DNA of 64,000 nucleotides from Capitulum mitella (lineage: Eukaryota > Arthropoda > Thecostraca > Pollicipedomorpha > Pollicipedidae), in assembly GCA_030062745.1 (NCBI GenBank), contig CP099848.1, forward strand, positions 12,623,568 to 12,687,567, written 5' to 3'. The notes below the pieces were generated by a model. That model was not told the origin of the DNA, did no database searches, and saw only the letters and a program-made list of their open reading frames with translations. Shown here piece by piece: positions 12,213 to 23,529 of the stretch. The position numbers and the translations under genes were made by a program. Position 1 is the stretch's first letter. Every line of letters begins with the position of its first letter.

Positions 12213-12860
12213 TCTTGCAGGGATTTAAAAACATTTCCATGGAACAATTAAAAAGGCGCATGCCTAAATCGTATACAGGCCGAGGAGACTGCTACCAACG
12301 TATCTCCCTATGCCTGTAACTAGCTGCGATAATAAAGGAACGTCGAAGAAAGAAGTCAAGGTGATTTTCTGGGACGGAACGATCCCAGTCATTTATCTTA
12401 CGCCATGTCACGAGCCGACCGCTAATAGTCATACCCACCTAACTGCGACAACCTGATGTTTGCACATGATCAATCTAGCAATCAACACAACCGCCTAAGG
12501 AAGGCATCCGAACGAAAAACATAACCATTTTATTCTTCATTTTCCTTCAAGATTACCTCTGTTTTGAAACGCGGATAAGCCGATTGCCTAGGCTCGCAGG
12601 ATTTTCGGTCTAATGGAAATTAAAAGACATTTCCATGGGACGAAAAAAACGCATGTCTAACTGGTGTAGAGGTTGTGGTGATTGTTATTAATGTCTCTCC
12701 ATACGTCCGTAACTAGCAGAGATGATACGGGAATATCGAAGACAGAAGCTAAGCTGACTTTCCTCAGATGCCAATATTTTTGGACATTTTTCTTGCGTCG
12801 CGACCTGACCGTCAAATAACTACGGCAACGCAGTCGCAATAGTGTGACGTTTGCACAGCC
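12213..12860. repeat. Imperfect tandem duplication upstream of nrf-6-like exon 1
   Basis: Two diverged copies of about 250 bp (about 12213-12470 and 12611-12860) share, in order, acatttccatgg, cgcatg(c/t)ctaa, tct(c)cc..acg/cctgtaactagc, a gat/aat run, a gaaga(a/c)agaagt segment, cg.gacc..cc and a final gatgtttgcac/gacgtttgcac. They lie just upstream of the TATA-like box of the nrf-6-like gene, so the promoter-proximal region is duplicated in tandem. Confidence 0.5.
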
Positions 12861-12899
12861 GAACGCCCACTGATGCGAACGCCCACCGAACGAACAGAT

Positions 12900-12933
12900 G
12901 ATAAAAGACAGCGTCTCAATGATAAGCATCAGT
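12900..12933 (+). promoter_or_regulatory. Core promoter candidate of the nrf-6-like gene
   Basis: A TATA-like GATAAAAG (12900-12907) is followed about 30 bp later by TCAGT (12929-12933), the arthropod initiator consensus, and then 35 bp before the ATG at 12968. The downstream part (from about 12915) is conserved in the duplicated exon at 31.2 kb, which has CCAGT at 31195-31199 and a TAAATAA at 31161-31167 at similar spacing. Inferred from spacing only. Confidence 0.4.
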
Positions 12934-12967
12934 CCTCAGCCTCTCGCCGCAAAGTGTGTGTCTGGCC

Positions 12968-13178
12968 ATGGCCGGTCCGTCGCCGCTGCTGGTCGCCGCC
13001 CTCTGCATATCGCTCACCGGCGCTGCCAACTACGGCCACACCGTACAACTTAATGACGACGGACGGCCATGGATCAACCTGTGGACCAAACTGCTCCACG
13101 CGAGGTACCAGTTCGACCGAGAAGAGGAGTTGCTTGCCCAAAAACACAGTCTGCGACGGCAAGATAACTCCAGCAGCG
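12968..13178 (+). CDS. nrf-6-like acyltransferase, exon 1 (signal peptide exon)
   Basis: This exon encodes a signal peptide (LLVAALCISLTGAANYG, about residues 7-23) and an N-terminal linker rich in charged residues, 70 codons plus one base. The donor is g|gtaaga at 13179. It ends in phase 1, and the acceptor of the exon at 21091 (tttccag|GT) supplies exactly the two bases needed, giving a continuous frame into the NRF domain. Secreted or luminal N-termini preceding the NRF domain are normal for this family. The downstream intron is 7.9 kb and filled with TE remnants. An almost identical exon is found at 31234-31444. The link between exon 1 and exon 2 is inferred from phase, order, strand and family architecture. 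Confidence 0.72.
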
Positions 13179-14100
13179 GTAAGAGAAATGTGACGTGATT
13201 CATGACACAAAGTTAAGAGCTCATTTCCATCATTACTTCGCTGCGTTTTTGGTTCAGTCTCTGTGGCGAGTTTGTTTCGGCAGTTTTGCAGTCCGTGCCT
13301 GTTTTCGTTTCGCGGCACGTTCCTGAGGCAGGTCGCATTTGAATAATCAACTCGGACTCCCGGCAATGCGGGTCTCGGACGGTTTGGCTGTCGTTGTCGT
13401 TGTCCGGAGTCCGTTGCAAACCTGGTCGAGCGCGGATGTTCAGTATCAAGTGCCGCCAACACCACTGGAGCGGCGGTGTAAGTCTGCTTGGCAGCCCTTT
13501 CTCTCCGCTCCCCCTCACCCCTCCCCCCTGGACAGGAGCGGACGCAGCGCACGTCTGCGCGTCTGCTCCTGGTGTCAGCTGTCGAATTTCGGTGATCCTC
13601 TCGGTGCAACACAGCAACGACCGCCGCTGAGCCACGCAGTGGATCTCCGAAACAAAGTTCATATGGATCTTAGCAAATGCTTGCGGCAGGTGGCCAATAA
13701 CTAACCACTATTCTAGACGATTCGGTCGAGCCTGAATGGCCGAAGGCGAGTGATCATATGCTTCTGCAAGTCAGCGTAGTCCTTGGTCACGATTAAGCGC
13801 AACAGGCTGGGCGGAACCTTCCAGATGTTGATGGAAATGCAAAATGTCATTTAGAAGCGCATTCTTTCGATCCAACACCGCACATGTGACATTTGTTTTT
13901 TTTTCAGAATGGGGGAGGATTTACACCACCGTCTCCCATTCACATTCCCCACTTAAATAATGGTTTCGCCTAGGGCATCATGCCTATGCGTGGCACCAAC
14001 GATGCGTGCAGACGATTGGCGCAAGTATCTCTTGGGGCATTTGGCCAACCCAATGTCTCATGTGCCACCGCAAAGGCAAAGCTTTTCGGTGGCACCGCCA
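13179..14100. other. Start of the 7.9-kb nrf-6-like intron
   Basis: Open frames on both strands at 13213-13704 look like chance products of GC-rich sequence. A polyT tract at 13896 precedes a G-run. No exon or TE domain recognised. Confidence 0.4.
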
Positions 14101-14129
14101 AAGATGCACAGTCGCCGGAGGGGTATCAG

Positions 14130-15750
14130 ATGTTGGGAGACTGGACAAAGTGAATGCCATTTTGCAGAGACATCATAGAGCTATCTTATGCGAATCTGAA
14201 ACATGGCTGACGCCCGACATAAGCCAGTGTTCGTCTTCCCGAGCTACAGCATGCATCGGTGCGACCGTGCCTCACACGGCGCAGATCGGTCGCGCGGAGG
14301 CGGAGTCGCGATCATCGTCGCCGACCGCCTCCGGACAAGACTCAGCATCACCGGCACTGACGGGTCAGCTGAGACGCTATGGCTGTCCGTCACGGGATCG
14401 GACCGCGGCACGGCGGTGACAGGTGCCGTCTGTCGCCCGCCTAAGGAAGCCACGGCCAATGCCATCAAGAATCTGCATTACCAGTTCGAAGATGCAATAG
14501 CTACAGAAAAGCCGGAGTCTGTCCTATGGGATTTCAATGCCAATCCTCTCAACCCCGACAGTCCCGGGATACAAGGTTTTCCACAGCTGCGACTGATCTC
14601 AGCTTCGATTAACTAGTTGACACGCCTACCCACCTGCATCCAATCCCATCATTAATGGACCTGATAACAACCAACAGTTATGAACAGCATCCCCCTCACG
14701 ATGCTGGAGGAGCCGTGAGATCATCATCTCGGCCAGACCACCAGCCGATTCTTCTGGCCACTTGCGTGCGCTCACGCCGGATAAAGCCAACCAGAGCAAC
14801 AAAACGGCCATGGCACCGCACGAACTGGCACATTCTGTCTGAGCCTTCTGCTGACGGACTGGCAGTCTGTCTATGCCGCCGGCACATCCGATGACTGGGT
14901 GGCCGCTTTCGTGATGAGCTGGAACGCTGCTGTCGACCAACACTGCCCGCTCGTCACCGTCACCCGACGGCGGCACAGCTGTCCGTGGCTGCGGGGCAAC
15001 GCGGAAATCACCGAGGCCATGCGTCACCGAGACGACACACGGCGTACGCGGGTCAGCCTACGTGCGCCTGCCTCCCGAGCAGCGCATCAGAGGTGCCGAA
15101 ACGCGGCGAAATACTCGCTGTTGCGGGCGTGCCGCTCGTTCCTGTGCGGTGACCTTCTGTGTCTGAGCATTCCGATTTCTCAAAGATCACACGGTATGGC
15201 TTGCTTCCACGAAAGGGTGCCGATACCGGTCTCGTAATCACACCCGACATAGCTGACGTGTTTAAAGGCCATTTTGCGAGTGTCGGTCAGCATATCGGTA
15301 CTGAAGTGGTTAGCTCGCCTGCCCAACGCGCACATGATGGTCTTTTTCTACGCCCTCATAGCGCCTCTGTTCTCCACCTCCGTCCTGCCACCCTGACAGA
15401 GCTCTTTTAGGTCATCAAGCGTATGAGCTCTTCCAGGACAGCTGGCGTCGATGATATCTCTCTCGTCGCAGACATCGCATCATGCTTCTCCACTTTTGGT
15501 TCACATCTCCCTATGATAAATCATTCCATCGTGCCAAATACCTTCTCTGATGTCTGGAAAACTATTCGTGTCGTGCCTTTTCACAAAGGAGGTTACCAGT
15601 CCAAAGTAAACAACTTTCCGCCGAAACCTATTATACCTGTTTTTTTCCAACTTCACGGAAAAGGTCGCGTGCACACAGATGACTTCCCATTTATTGTGAA
15701 ATCATCTCCCTTCGACATCTCAGTATCACTTATATTACTTATGTGACTTA
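14130..15750 (+). mobile_element. Degraded non-LTR retrotransposon (LINE): endonuclease and RT start
   Basis: Several frames together read as a LINE polyprotein. At about 14160-14600 an APE-type endonuclease appears (AILCESETWL, RGGGVAIIVADRL, a Pro-Pro-x3-Ala segment and VLWDFNANP). A linker follows at 14655-15140. The start of a reverse transcriptase lies at 15159-15640 (SSSRTAGVDDIS, NHSIVPNTFSDVWKTIRVVPFHKGG). Frameshifts and stops break it at several points, and the catalytic RT core and 3' end are missing. The order matches Jockey/CR1-like LINEs, but the clade is not certain. It lies in the nrf-6-like intron, in sense orientation. Confidence 0.75.
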
Positions 15751-18700
15751 TCGCCCACGCCACTTAACAGAACATGCACTCCTCGACGTTTTCGCCTAGA
15801 TGTCGCAAGAGGTCGACGCTAGTCGTGCTGCTTTCCTCTCGACTATGAAGCCGGCACCGCTTGGGGGTGTCAAAATAAGGCAACCCCTTTGGTTTTTCTT
15901 CAATAACTTTTCAACCGTTAGAGCAAGCCCATCCGAACTTTCAGTACCTGTTCAGGAATCGATTTTTTCATATTTTGACATCAAAACCATTTCCATACTA
16001 GGTCAAGTCATGGACATATCATGTCATGAATAAACCTTTGCATGCATGTTTTCGCCTCTTCTTATGGCGGCATGAACATGCTTCGTTTTTGTATAATATT
16101 GACGAATGTAAAACTTGGATGATTTGTATTTACATAGGATATGTATTAAGGATGTCCTATGCAGGATGTACTAAGAACGTCTATGTTTTATTTTTATTTC
16201 TCATACCCAACTGTGGTTTTAAGTCTCTGACAAGCTGACCGTCGTTTCTGTGCATTTATGTACTCATTGGTGGCATAAAACCCACTCTGTGGTGTCCTCC
16301 CAATAAGGTCTCCTTGACATGTTTCTAGATGCTGCTACAAAATTTCAAAATTTACCTTCTCCAGAGGCAGTTTCAGGACACGTTTCGGAGGCATGTTCCA
16401 GGAATATTGCGCTTTCCGGAGATCGCACACTTCGACGTGCGTCGAAGTGTGCGGTCACGTACTATTGCGATGTTATTTATAATGTCATGGCCAGTTCACA
16501 TGACCGAAATATTTGTAAATGCACGCTTTTAAGAATTTTTAACAAACACGTTGGTCAATTGCGAAGCCAAGAGCATGTAACAGGGGCATTAAGATTTCTT
16601 ACTCCCAGGAATTTAGACTCATCAGTAGGAATAAAACATCGCGACTGCGCGAAACGGACATCTCAATCTAAATTTAAACATATAATTCACGTATATAAAC
16701 CGCCAAAAGAGTCTTCAGGTATTGGCTTTCGGGTGCATATTTTTTCCACGGACATGTTCAGTGAGCCTAACAGACATCTGAATCTTTATGATTGTTTTGT
16801 TAAACCCACATGCATTGCAATCAAATGCCATACGCTTCAGCGAAAACATAAATCACAGGTGGCTGCAGGGAATGCACAAGAGTATTTTATTTCTTTCTAT
16901 TCCTGAGAAATTGTGACTGGATTTACGGAGTAAAACAAGGTTATCACTTTATAGTTACTGACCCCCCCCCCCACCTCCCCCCCTCTTCTGGTACCTGGAC
17001 CGCCGACGAGCGTTTGCGATGTGTACATAGTATAACATGTGACACATACGGAAATGTTTTCTTGACACACAAAATCTCACTAGGCTCAGCATATATCGCA
17101 AAAACAAATTTTTGCAAAAACAACTGGGTATTTTTCAACAAATACCCAGCTTTATGTGCCCTAGTTACGCCTATGATTCCATTTCTTCAAAATGCAATGC
17201 GCTTGTGGTCTCAAAATGTTAACTTTTAGCACAATAAGACATAGTACGCACAATGTGCTTGAATATGATAGCCAGTTATCAATAGTTCACCGTTTAGGTC
17301 ACCCCACCTTGCCTTGCAACTGGATCCACCAATGAGGATTTGCCACATGTACATAATATAGCTTGCAACGCATATGGAAATGCTTTCCCACCACAAATGA
17401 GATCTCCAGACTCAAAATATGTCACAGAATGACTTAACGTTTCCCAAAAGCATGTACCCCTTTTTATGTGTCCTGGATTCGCCTACGAATTTTGAGAATC
17501 AATCTCCTCCACCATATGTGATAGACCTATCAACTTTCGGTAGAATTACGCCAGTAGAACATAATTGGTCATGAAATGTGGTCAGAGGGCTGGTATAAAA
17601 GCACTCCTATGTACTCTCTCTTTTTAACCCCCCATCCACCGTTAAAAATTTAAACATTGAGCTTTTCAAAATGTACATCTCGCTACAGGCTATCGAACAC
17701 TATTTTCCACCTGGAAATCGGACCAATAAATTTCGAGATCACAAGGCGGGGGCAGAATCTGCGCCCGTCCCCCCATACACAGTACGGAATCGTACGTACA
17801 AGCAGGAACAAAGAATACGATTAAACTGTGACAGCTTTACATACAACACCTAAAAAACATCGCATCCGCATATGTTTGCGATCAATGTGTCGCCAAGAAA
17901 CCGAGACGTCAGGATTTAAAGAATTCACGGTTCATAACACAACTGAAGCCAAACTATGCCAAAACAGCCCATTTTTGGAACCCAGTTACGAAGAGTACAT
18001 GATGCTTCCATCAAATGTGGGCTACTTTTGCCGGCCTCCACTAAAGTCAGTTGGCAGCACCAGGGTCTACGGTGTATAAAATCTACCAGACCACGTTTGC
18101 ATGTAAAATGCCCAATCTATGCAGAGCCAGAGCCATATGTAGGATCTTCGTCGACCGACTGCGGTGATTCTCTCATCAGATCAAATCCGTTTCACTACTT
18201 TTTGATGACCCAAGTGACATATTTTTTGACACATGAGTATTGTCACATGTCACAATTCGTACGGCGTACTGGGTGGAAACATGTCTGCAACGGATACCCC
18301 AGTTTTCTCAGGTTTGACGGGCAGCCGACAAGCCTCGTTAGTGCACTCAGTGCAGCAGTCAGGGAGCGTACGGTTCCAGGATGGAATTCTGGGCGGGGTA
18401 TCGCATTTGGATAGATGCCGCTCTTTTTCACAGTTTTCGGTAGTCCTTAACTCCATAATGCACTTAATTATATTACTCCTTTAAGTGCTCAGTGTAACTG
18501 CAATTGTGTCACACGTTGCCAGGACGGCGATAAGAAGCTTCCGGATGGTGGGCATCATTTTGCCGCTTACTGATCTCAGTCATCGCGTCAGTCAGCGTCT
18601 GTATCACATCCATCGGGACTAATAAAAAGTTAGCCATCACTGAAACATCTGCGCCATCTTCACTTTAAAGCAGGTTCATTCCACAACTCAACCAGTTGAG

Positions 18701-18899
18701 TACATACCATCATCTCAGATTTTGATGAAATGATGTATATGGGGCTGTCCAATGCCATGATCACGATTCTAATCTTCATGGACTTCTTCGATGAACTGTC
18801 TGCCGTTGCCCGTGACGTCAAAATGTGACGTTACAAAACGCCGCGCATCTCAGGTCGACGCTATAGCAAATTCAACTGCTGAACTGCGGCGCCACCACC
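15751..18899. other. Repeat-rich intron DNA without recognised genes
   Basis: The 195-codon ORF at 16319-16906 has no recognisable motif and is interrupted by a perfect hairpin (16424-16453). A sequence at about 17830-17990 recurs in diverged form at about 33950-34080 (cagaaaccgagatgtcaagg...aactgaagccaaa), showing a dispersed repeat. Poly-C runs lie at about 16963. No exon could be supported. Confidence 0.4.
16424..16453. repeat. Perfect 13-bp inverted repeat, 4-base loop
   Basis: CGCACACTTCGAC, then GTGC, then the exact reverse complement GTCGAAGTGTGCG. It could extrude as a cruciform or fold as RNA. The surrounding sequence gives no sign of which. Confidence 0.8.
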
Positions 18900-19925
18900 A
18901 CATTGCCCAGGTACAAAAGAGCCTCTAAAAGGACAAGAAAAAAATCTCGTCCAGACGAAGCAATGGTGATGGAAGACTTTTCGGAGAATTACAAACTGTC
19001 GTCCAAGGCGAAGTCCAGAGTTATGAATGGGACAACGCCCAGGCGACCATTCACCCGTTCATTGTATATACGACCACCGCTGGCAAGCCCGTAAAAGCAG
19101 CAGTTATTGTGTGCTAAGTGACAACACTCAACACAACAATGAATCCGTATGTGCAATCCGGACATAGGTAGCTAATCGCTTGAAATTCGAAACTCGAGAT
19201 ATCAAGAAAATTTACTGTACCGCTGACGGCCGTGTTGCGCAGTGGAAGAACAAATATGACATTAGAAACGTGTGTTTGCACAAGCAATATTACGGCCTAG
19301 ATTGTCAGTAGCATTTCTTTGCCACTTCTCGCGGAAAATATCCGTGTGACCGCTGCAGGCGTGCCAGCCTACAGCGACCAGACACAAAGTAAAAATACAC
19401 GCCTCAGGGCATGTCCGATATCTGAAAAAACACCATAAATGGCGACCATAAACCGCTGGCCTGGTGTTTAAATATTTGTACTGTTATATTTCCAATAAAT
19501 AAGTAACCGATTTCAATACAAATTTATCTGAAAATTGTACCTGTCAGCTGTCAAGATGCGCCGTACGCAGTCAAATATTTCATACATCAATTGTCAGTAC
19601 ATCCAACCATTTGATTCCCAATATTTTCAACAACCTTTCCAATTTCTTAAAGGAATACGCATACATTACCTTCATTACGATGCAAACCAATTCTCAATTT
19701 ACGCGCCAAACAATAGAACATGTATCTTGCCATTCTGCATACCGGTATCGACTTCATCCACACCACGCAACCAGACATCCCGGAGGCGGCAAACCAGGCC
19801 AATGGTTTCCGGCAGCCAGGTCCATCAAGGGCAACAGGGACTTTCATGTATTCAGACCCAGAGACTCGACCAGAGTAGCTGCGTTCGGAACATCAACAAC
19901 TGTATTACACAAGACGCTTAAAATA
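18900..19925 (+). pseudogene. Remnant of a TE-encoded protein of uncharacterised family
   Basis: Fragments in different frames recall a protein type common in arthropod and cnidarian TEs. They are MEDFSENYKLSSKAKSR with YEWDNAQATIHPFIVY (18969-19090), FFATSRGKYPCD (about 19313-19360), and SIKGNRDFHVF in an Arg-rich context (about 19818-19870). In related proteins I remember the corresponding blocks as DFAENY, FFATSHGKxxCDG and RxFHxF, in the same order. Here stops and frame changes separate them, so it is dead. The superfamily is unknown to me. It lies sense in the nrf-6-like intron. Confidence 0.45.
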
Positions 19926-21090
19926 TGATGAGTCTCATGTACCAACGACGACCAATAATAACGTGCGCACCTGTTACCAGAATCCGTGAAATGTGGCACA
20001 ACCCAATATTTTCTTAAATACATGCGGCACATACGAAGTGTAGCTGTTTTCGCTACTGTTGTTTGGCACTGTTCACAGAACAGCCATCCGGTGGACGTAG
20101 TAACCAGTCAGCCCGGCCACAGAGCGGGCGCCGACGGCAAGGCCAGCGCCCGCAAAGTTCGACACGGCCGGCTTCGGAGCTATTTAACTTCATGTTGCTA
20201 CCAATGTTCCACCATACGTTGCTAACCGCTCTCGGGGATGAATTGCACATAGATTTCGAATACTGGGGTTTGAGGAAAGTGAACTGATGACATTTTTCTA
20301 TAAACAGCAATTGTTTATTTTGGTTATGCAAAATATACCTGATTTTTGGGAGTTTATTTTGTTAAAGACAATTCAAAACACCACATTTTTTTCTTTGCAG
20401 CGTTTTTTTTTCAGATCTGCAAAATTCATACTGGCTCCTGAGATTACAGCGCATTTGTGCTGCATTCCGTAACGTCATATTTTGACGTCACTGTGAATGG
20501 CGAACGGCTCAACGAAGCAAGCTGTAAACATCAGAGTCAGAATCGTCATCAGGGGATGAGACAACCACACATATACCATTTCGCCAAAATTTGAGATGGT
20601 GGTGTGTACAACTGTACCTTTCACCAGTTGAGCTGGCATGGAATAACCCAGCAGAGATATGAAATCCTGGATGATACGTAACTTATACCAATAAAACATC
20701 GATCTGGTGCATCTCTAGTAAGAAAACAAAATTGGACATCTAAACTCCGTAACATCATTTCTCTCCTATCCTGATTTCTGCCTTCGTTTCTGCCCCATGT
20801 ATCTTCCATTCTACGTCGCCAACGCCAGACTGTCCAGACTAATACCGGAAGTGCCCGTTATTCATTCCGCTCCGCGCGCATTCACCACACGGTACCTAAG
20901 ACAAACTGTGCAGTGGATGTGATTCAATGATCGCCTCGTGAAACAACAATCGAGAGGTCATCGACAGCCTCCCAACATCAAAACTAACAACCTTTCAGTG
21001 TTTCGGAAACGGTCGTTCGAGTCACATTTGGTGACCCCAGCGGACCAGTTCGTGTCTTTCTGCTCCCATAACAACCATCGGCCTTTCCAG
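19926..21090. other. Intron segment upstream of nrf-6-like exon 2
   Basis: No coding exon recognised. A segment at about 20755-20870 (gccttcgtttctgccccatg...cccgttattcattcc) recurs in diverged form at about 34120-34200, so it is another dispersed repeat. The acceptor gcctttccag of exon 2 ends at 21090. Confidence 0.4.
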
Positions 21091-23324
21091 GTCTGCCGGA
21101 GAGCATGGAGCTGGAAGCTGACGATGGCAACACGGTAATCTCCGGTATGTCAGGCCGCGTTCAGAGCTCAGCAGGACCGAGCCGTCGGGACCAGGCTATT
21201 GCCAAGGCCATTGGACCCTACATCAGTCCCATCGCAAACCCCACCGCCAGCAAGGCCTGCCTGGACAGCAGCATCGCCTATGTCAATAACATCTTCAACA
21301 AACAGTGGGCGCTCAAAATGTTTGATGCCACGGGCAAGCTGCCAGACGGAATCTTCACGGGCAACATCAACCCCTTCGGCAACTGGGACGAGTGCTTGAA
21401 ACACGACCGCGCACTTTAACGATACGGACATTCTGGGAGCTGACCCAAGCGTCACTTCATTCACGGGCAAGTACTGCATCACTTTCTTGTTTCAAACCGG
21501 CGGCAAACACGGACTGGCGACGAAAAAACCCCCTGTCAAAGCCCCAACTGTTGGCATAGCGCCCTTCATTCCCATTCTTCCCCTCAATGGCCAGGCAGTC
21601 ACCGCTGGTGTGTGCATTCCGTCTACGTGCACCAGCCAAGAACTCATGATCGGACTCGACGCTGCATTCAAAGGAAAAATTGGAACTTTTGCCCAGGAGA
21701 CGACGTGCTATACGAAGAACGACAAGTACGAGCTAACGTCCGGAGCCATAGTTATGATCGTCATACTATCGCTGGCTGCTTTCTTCATGCTGGTCGGCAC
21801 TACAGTGGACCTTGTGGCTGTTCAAGCTGCGGAAAGCCCTGATTCCAGGTGGACGCGCATCCACTCAGTAGTTCGGCGTACCCTTCCAAACACGCTTCGA
21901 AAGGTCTTCTTAGCATTTTCTGTCTATACCAACGGCCGCAAGCTACTTGACACTTCCTCATCTGCCGATACTCTGACCTGCCTGCACGGAATACGCTTTC
22001 TTGTCCATGACGTGGGTCATTCTCGGACACACATACTTCTTCGCACTGTTCTTCAAGCAACAGAATCTTGCAACATTCTATGTCTGTCACTAATGATCCT
22101 GCATTCATAGCAGTCACTAATGCAACAGTCTCAGTAGACTCGTTCTTCTTCTTGAGCGGCCTTCTGGTTTCGTACATTGCTATGCGCAACCTTGACAAAA
22201 CGGGAGGCAAATTCAACATCATCATGTTCTATGTTCATCGTTATATCCGCCTAACACCAGTCCTGATGATCATCATCGGTTTCGTAGCAACCCTCTACGT
22301 CTACCTTGGCTCAGGCCCTTGGTGGGGCTTTGCAGACCAGGGAACCCCTCAAATTTGCCGAGATCACTGGTGGCAGAACATGCTATACGTCAACAACCTC
22401 GTCGACACGAACAACATGTGTCTGGGACAGACCTGGTATTTGGCCAATGACATGCAAATGTTCATATTTTCGCCGTTGATCCTTCTTCCTCTGTATCACT
22501 GGCCTGCGTTTGGGCAGCTTTGGATCATTTTCCTTATCTGCTTCTTCACGGGCATCAACGCCATGATCTCGGCCATACATAAACTGGGACCCAACGGTAG
22601 TCTCCCAGGAGGTGATGACAACAACTTACGTTACATGAAGCCGTGGACTCGGGCTGGTCCGTATCTAGTAGGGCTCTACACAGGATGGGTGCTGCACAAA
22701 ATTCGTGGGCGTAAAATCCACCTACCGGCGCCAGTGGTTGCCATAGGATGGCTGACTGCCTCTCTCACCGGATGTCTAATCGTCTATGGCCTCTATGGTC
22801 TGGATAAACCAAACAAGACTGCTGGCATAATATACGGCATGTTAAACCGCACCGCCTGGAGCATCTGTTTGGCGTGGGTGGTGTTTGCCTGTGTTACCGG
22901 GCACGCGGGAGTGGTCAACACAATTCTCTCTTGGAAAGCTTTTATACCAGTGAGCAGATTGACTTACACATCATACCTCACATCTATCGATATTCAAATA
23001 TATTACTGGTATACCAACAGGTCGCCCGCGTACTTGGATCAAACATTCATGGTATACTTGTTTCTGGCTTCACTGCCGGTCATTTTCGCCGTTTCTGCCA
23101 TATTTTCCCTGGCCTTTGAGTCGCCCATGATGGCGCTAGAGAAGATCATCTTTCCTCAGCCATTAAGAGGGACGACTGGAGGCCCTCCAAGACCAGCCAC
23201 GCAACACGAAACGCCCAAACCCCTCATGCCCGACGATGGAGGCAACGTCAACGCTGGCTTCCAGGACGATGGTGGCCAGGTACCTACAGAGCAAACCGTC
23301 CCGGAAACCAGTTCGGCAAAATAA
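21091..23324 (+). CDS. nrf-6-like (nose resistant to fluoxetine) acyltransferase-3 family protein, main exon with three frameshifts
   Basis: The family pairs an extracellular NRF domain with a multi-pass acyltransferase-3 domain (OafA/YrhL type). C. elegans members act in lipid and drug transport. Visible are the NRF domain (SKACLDSS, ALKMFDATGKLPDG, NPFGNWDECL, then FTGKYC and a CIPSTC motif), a first TM span at about 21750-21820, the acyltransferase signature CLHGIRFL near 21980, SVDSFFFLSGLLVSY near 22130, and nine or so further TM spans up to a hydrophilic C-tail. One exon holds all of this. The frame changes three times, near 21404, 22003 and 22080, each time as if one extra base were present. 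The last 418 codons (22068-23324) are intact. It is either a recent pseudogene or a gene with residual insertion errors in the assembly. It is nested in a TMEM129 intron on the opposite strand. Confidence 0.85.
23319..23324 (+). terminator. Polyadenylation signal overlapping the stop codon
   Basis: AATAAA contains the TAA stop of the nrf-6-like gene. A second AATAAA at 23524-23529 gives the more usual spacing. Confidence 0.35.
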
Positions 23325-23523
23325 ACATCTGCACGATGTCGGCAGAACTGAAGAAAATCTGAAGAAAGAGAGGAAAAAGAGAGAACCTGTACATGCCAAT
23401 ATCTCACTGCAGCCTCTGAACATAATTTGTAGACATGAAGAAAAATTCTGGGTGCGAAACCGCCTGACGTGTAATGAGTGTGTGACTTGCAGCGTGTGTC
23501 CAGACGATCCATAGGATAAATGC

Positions 23524-23529
23524 AATAAA
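23524..23529 (+). terminator. Polyadenylation signal of the nrf-6-like gene
   Basis: AATAAA 200 bp after the stop codon, the likelier of two signals for 3'-end formation. Confidence 0.45.

Noticed and set aside
16319-16906. 195-codon ORF on the + strand
   Set aside because: No recognisable motif, ordinary composition, contains a perfect hairpin; within the length expected by chance for a 64-kb window.
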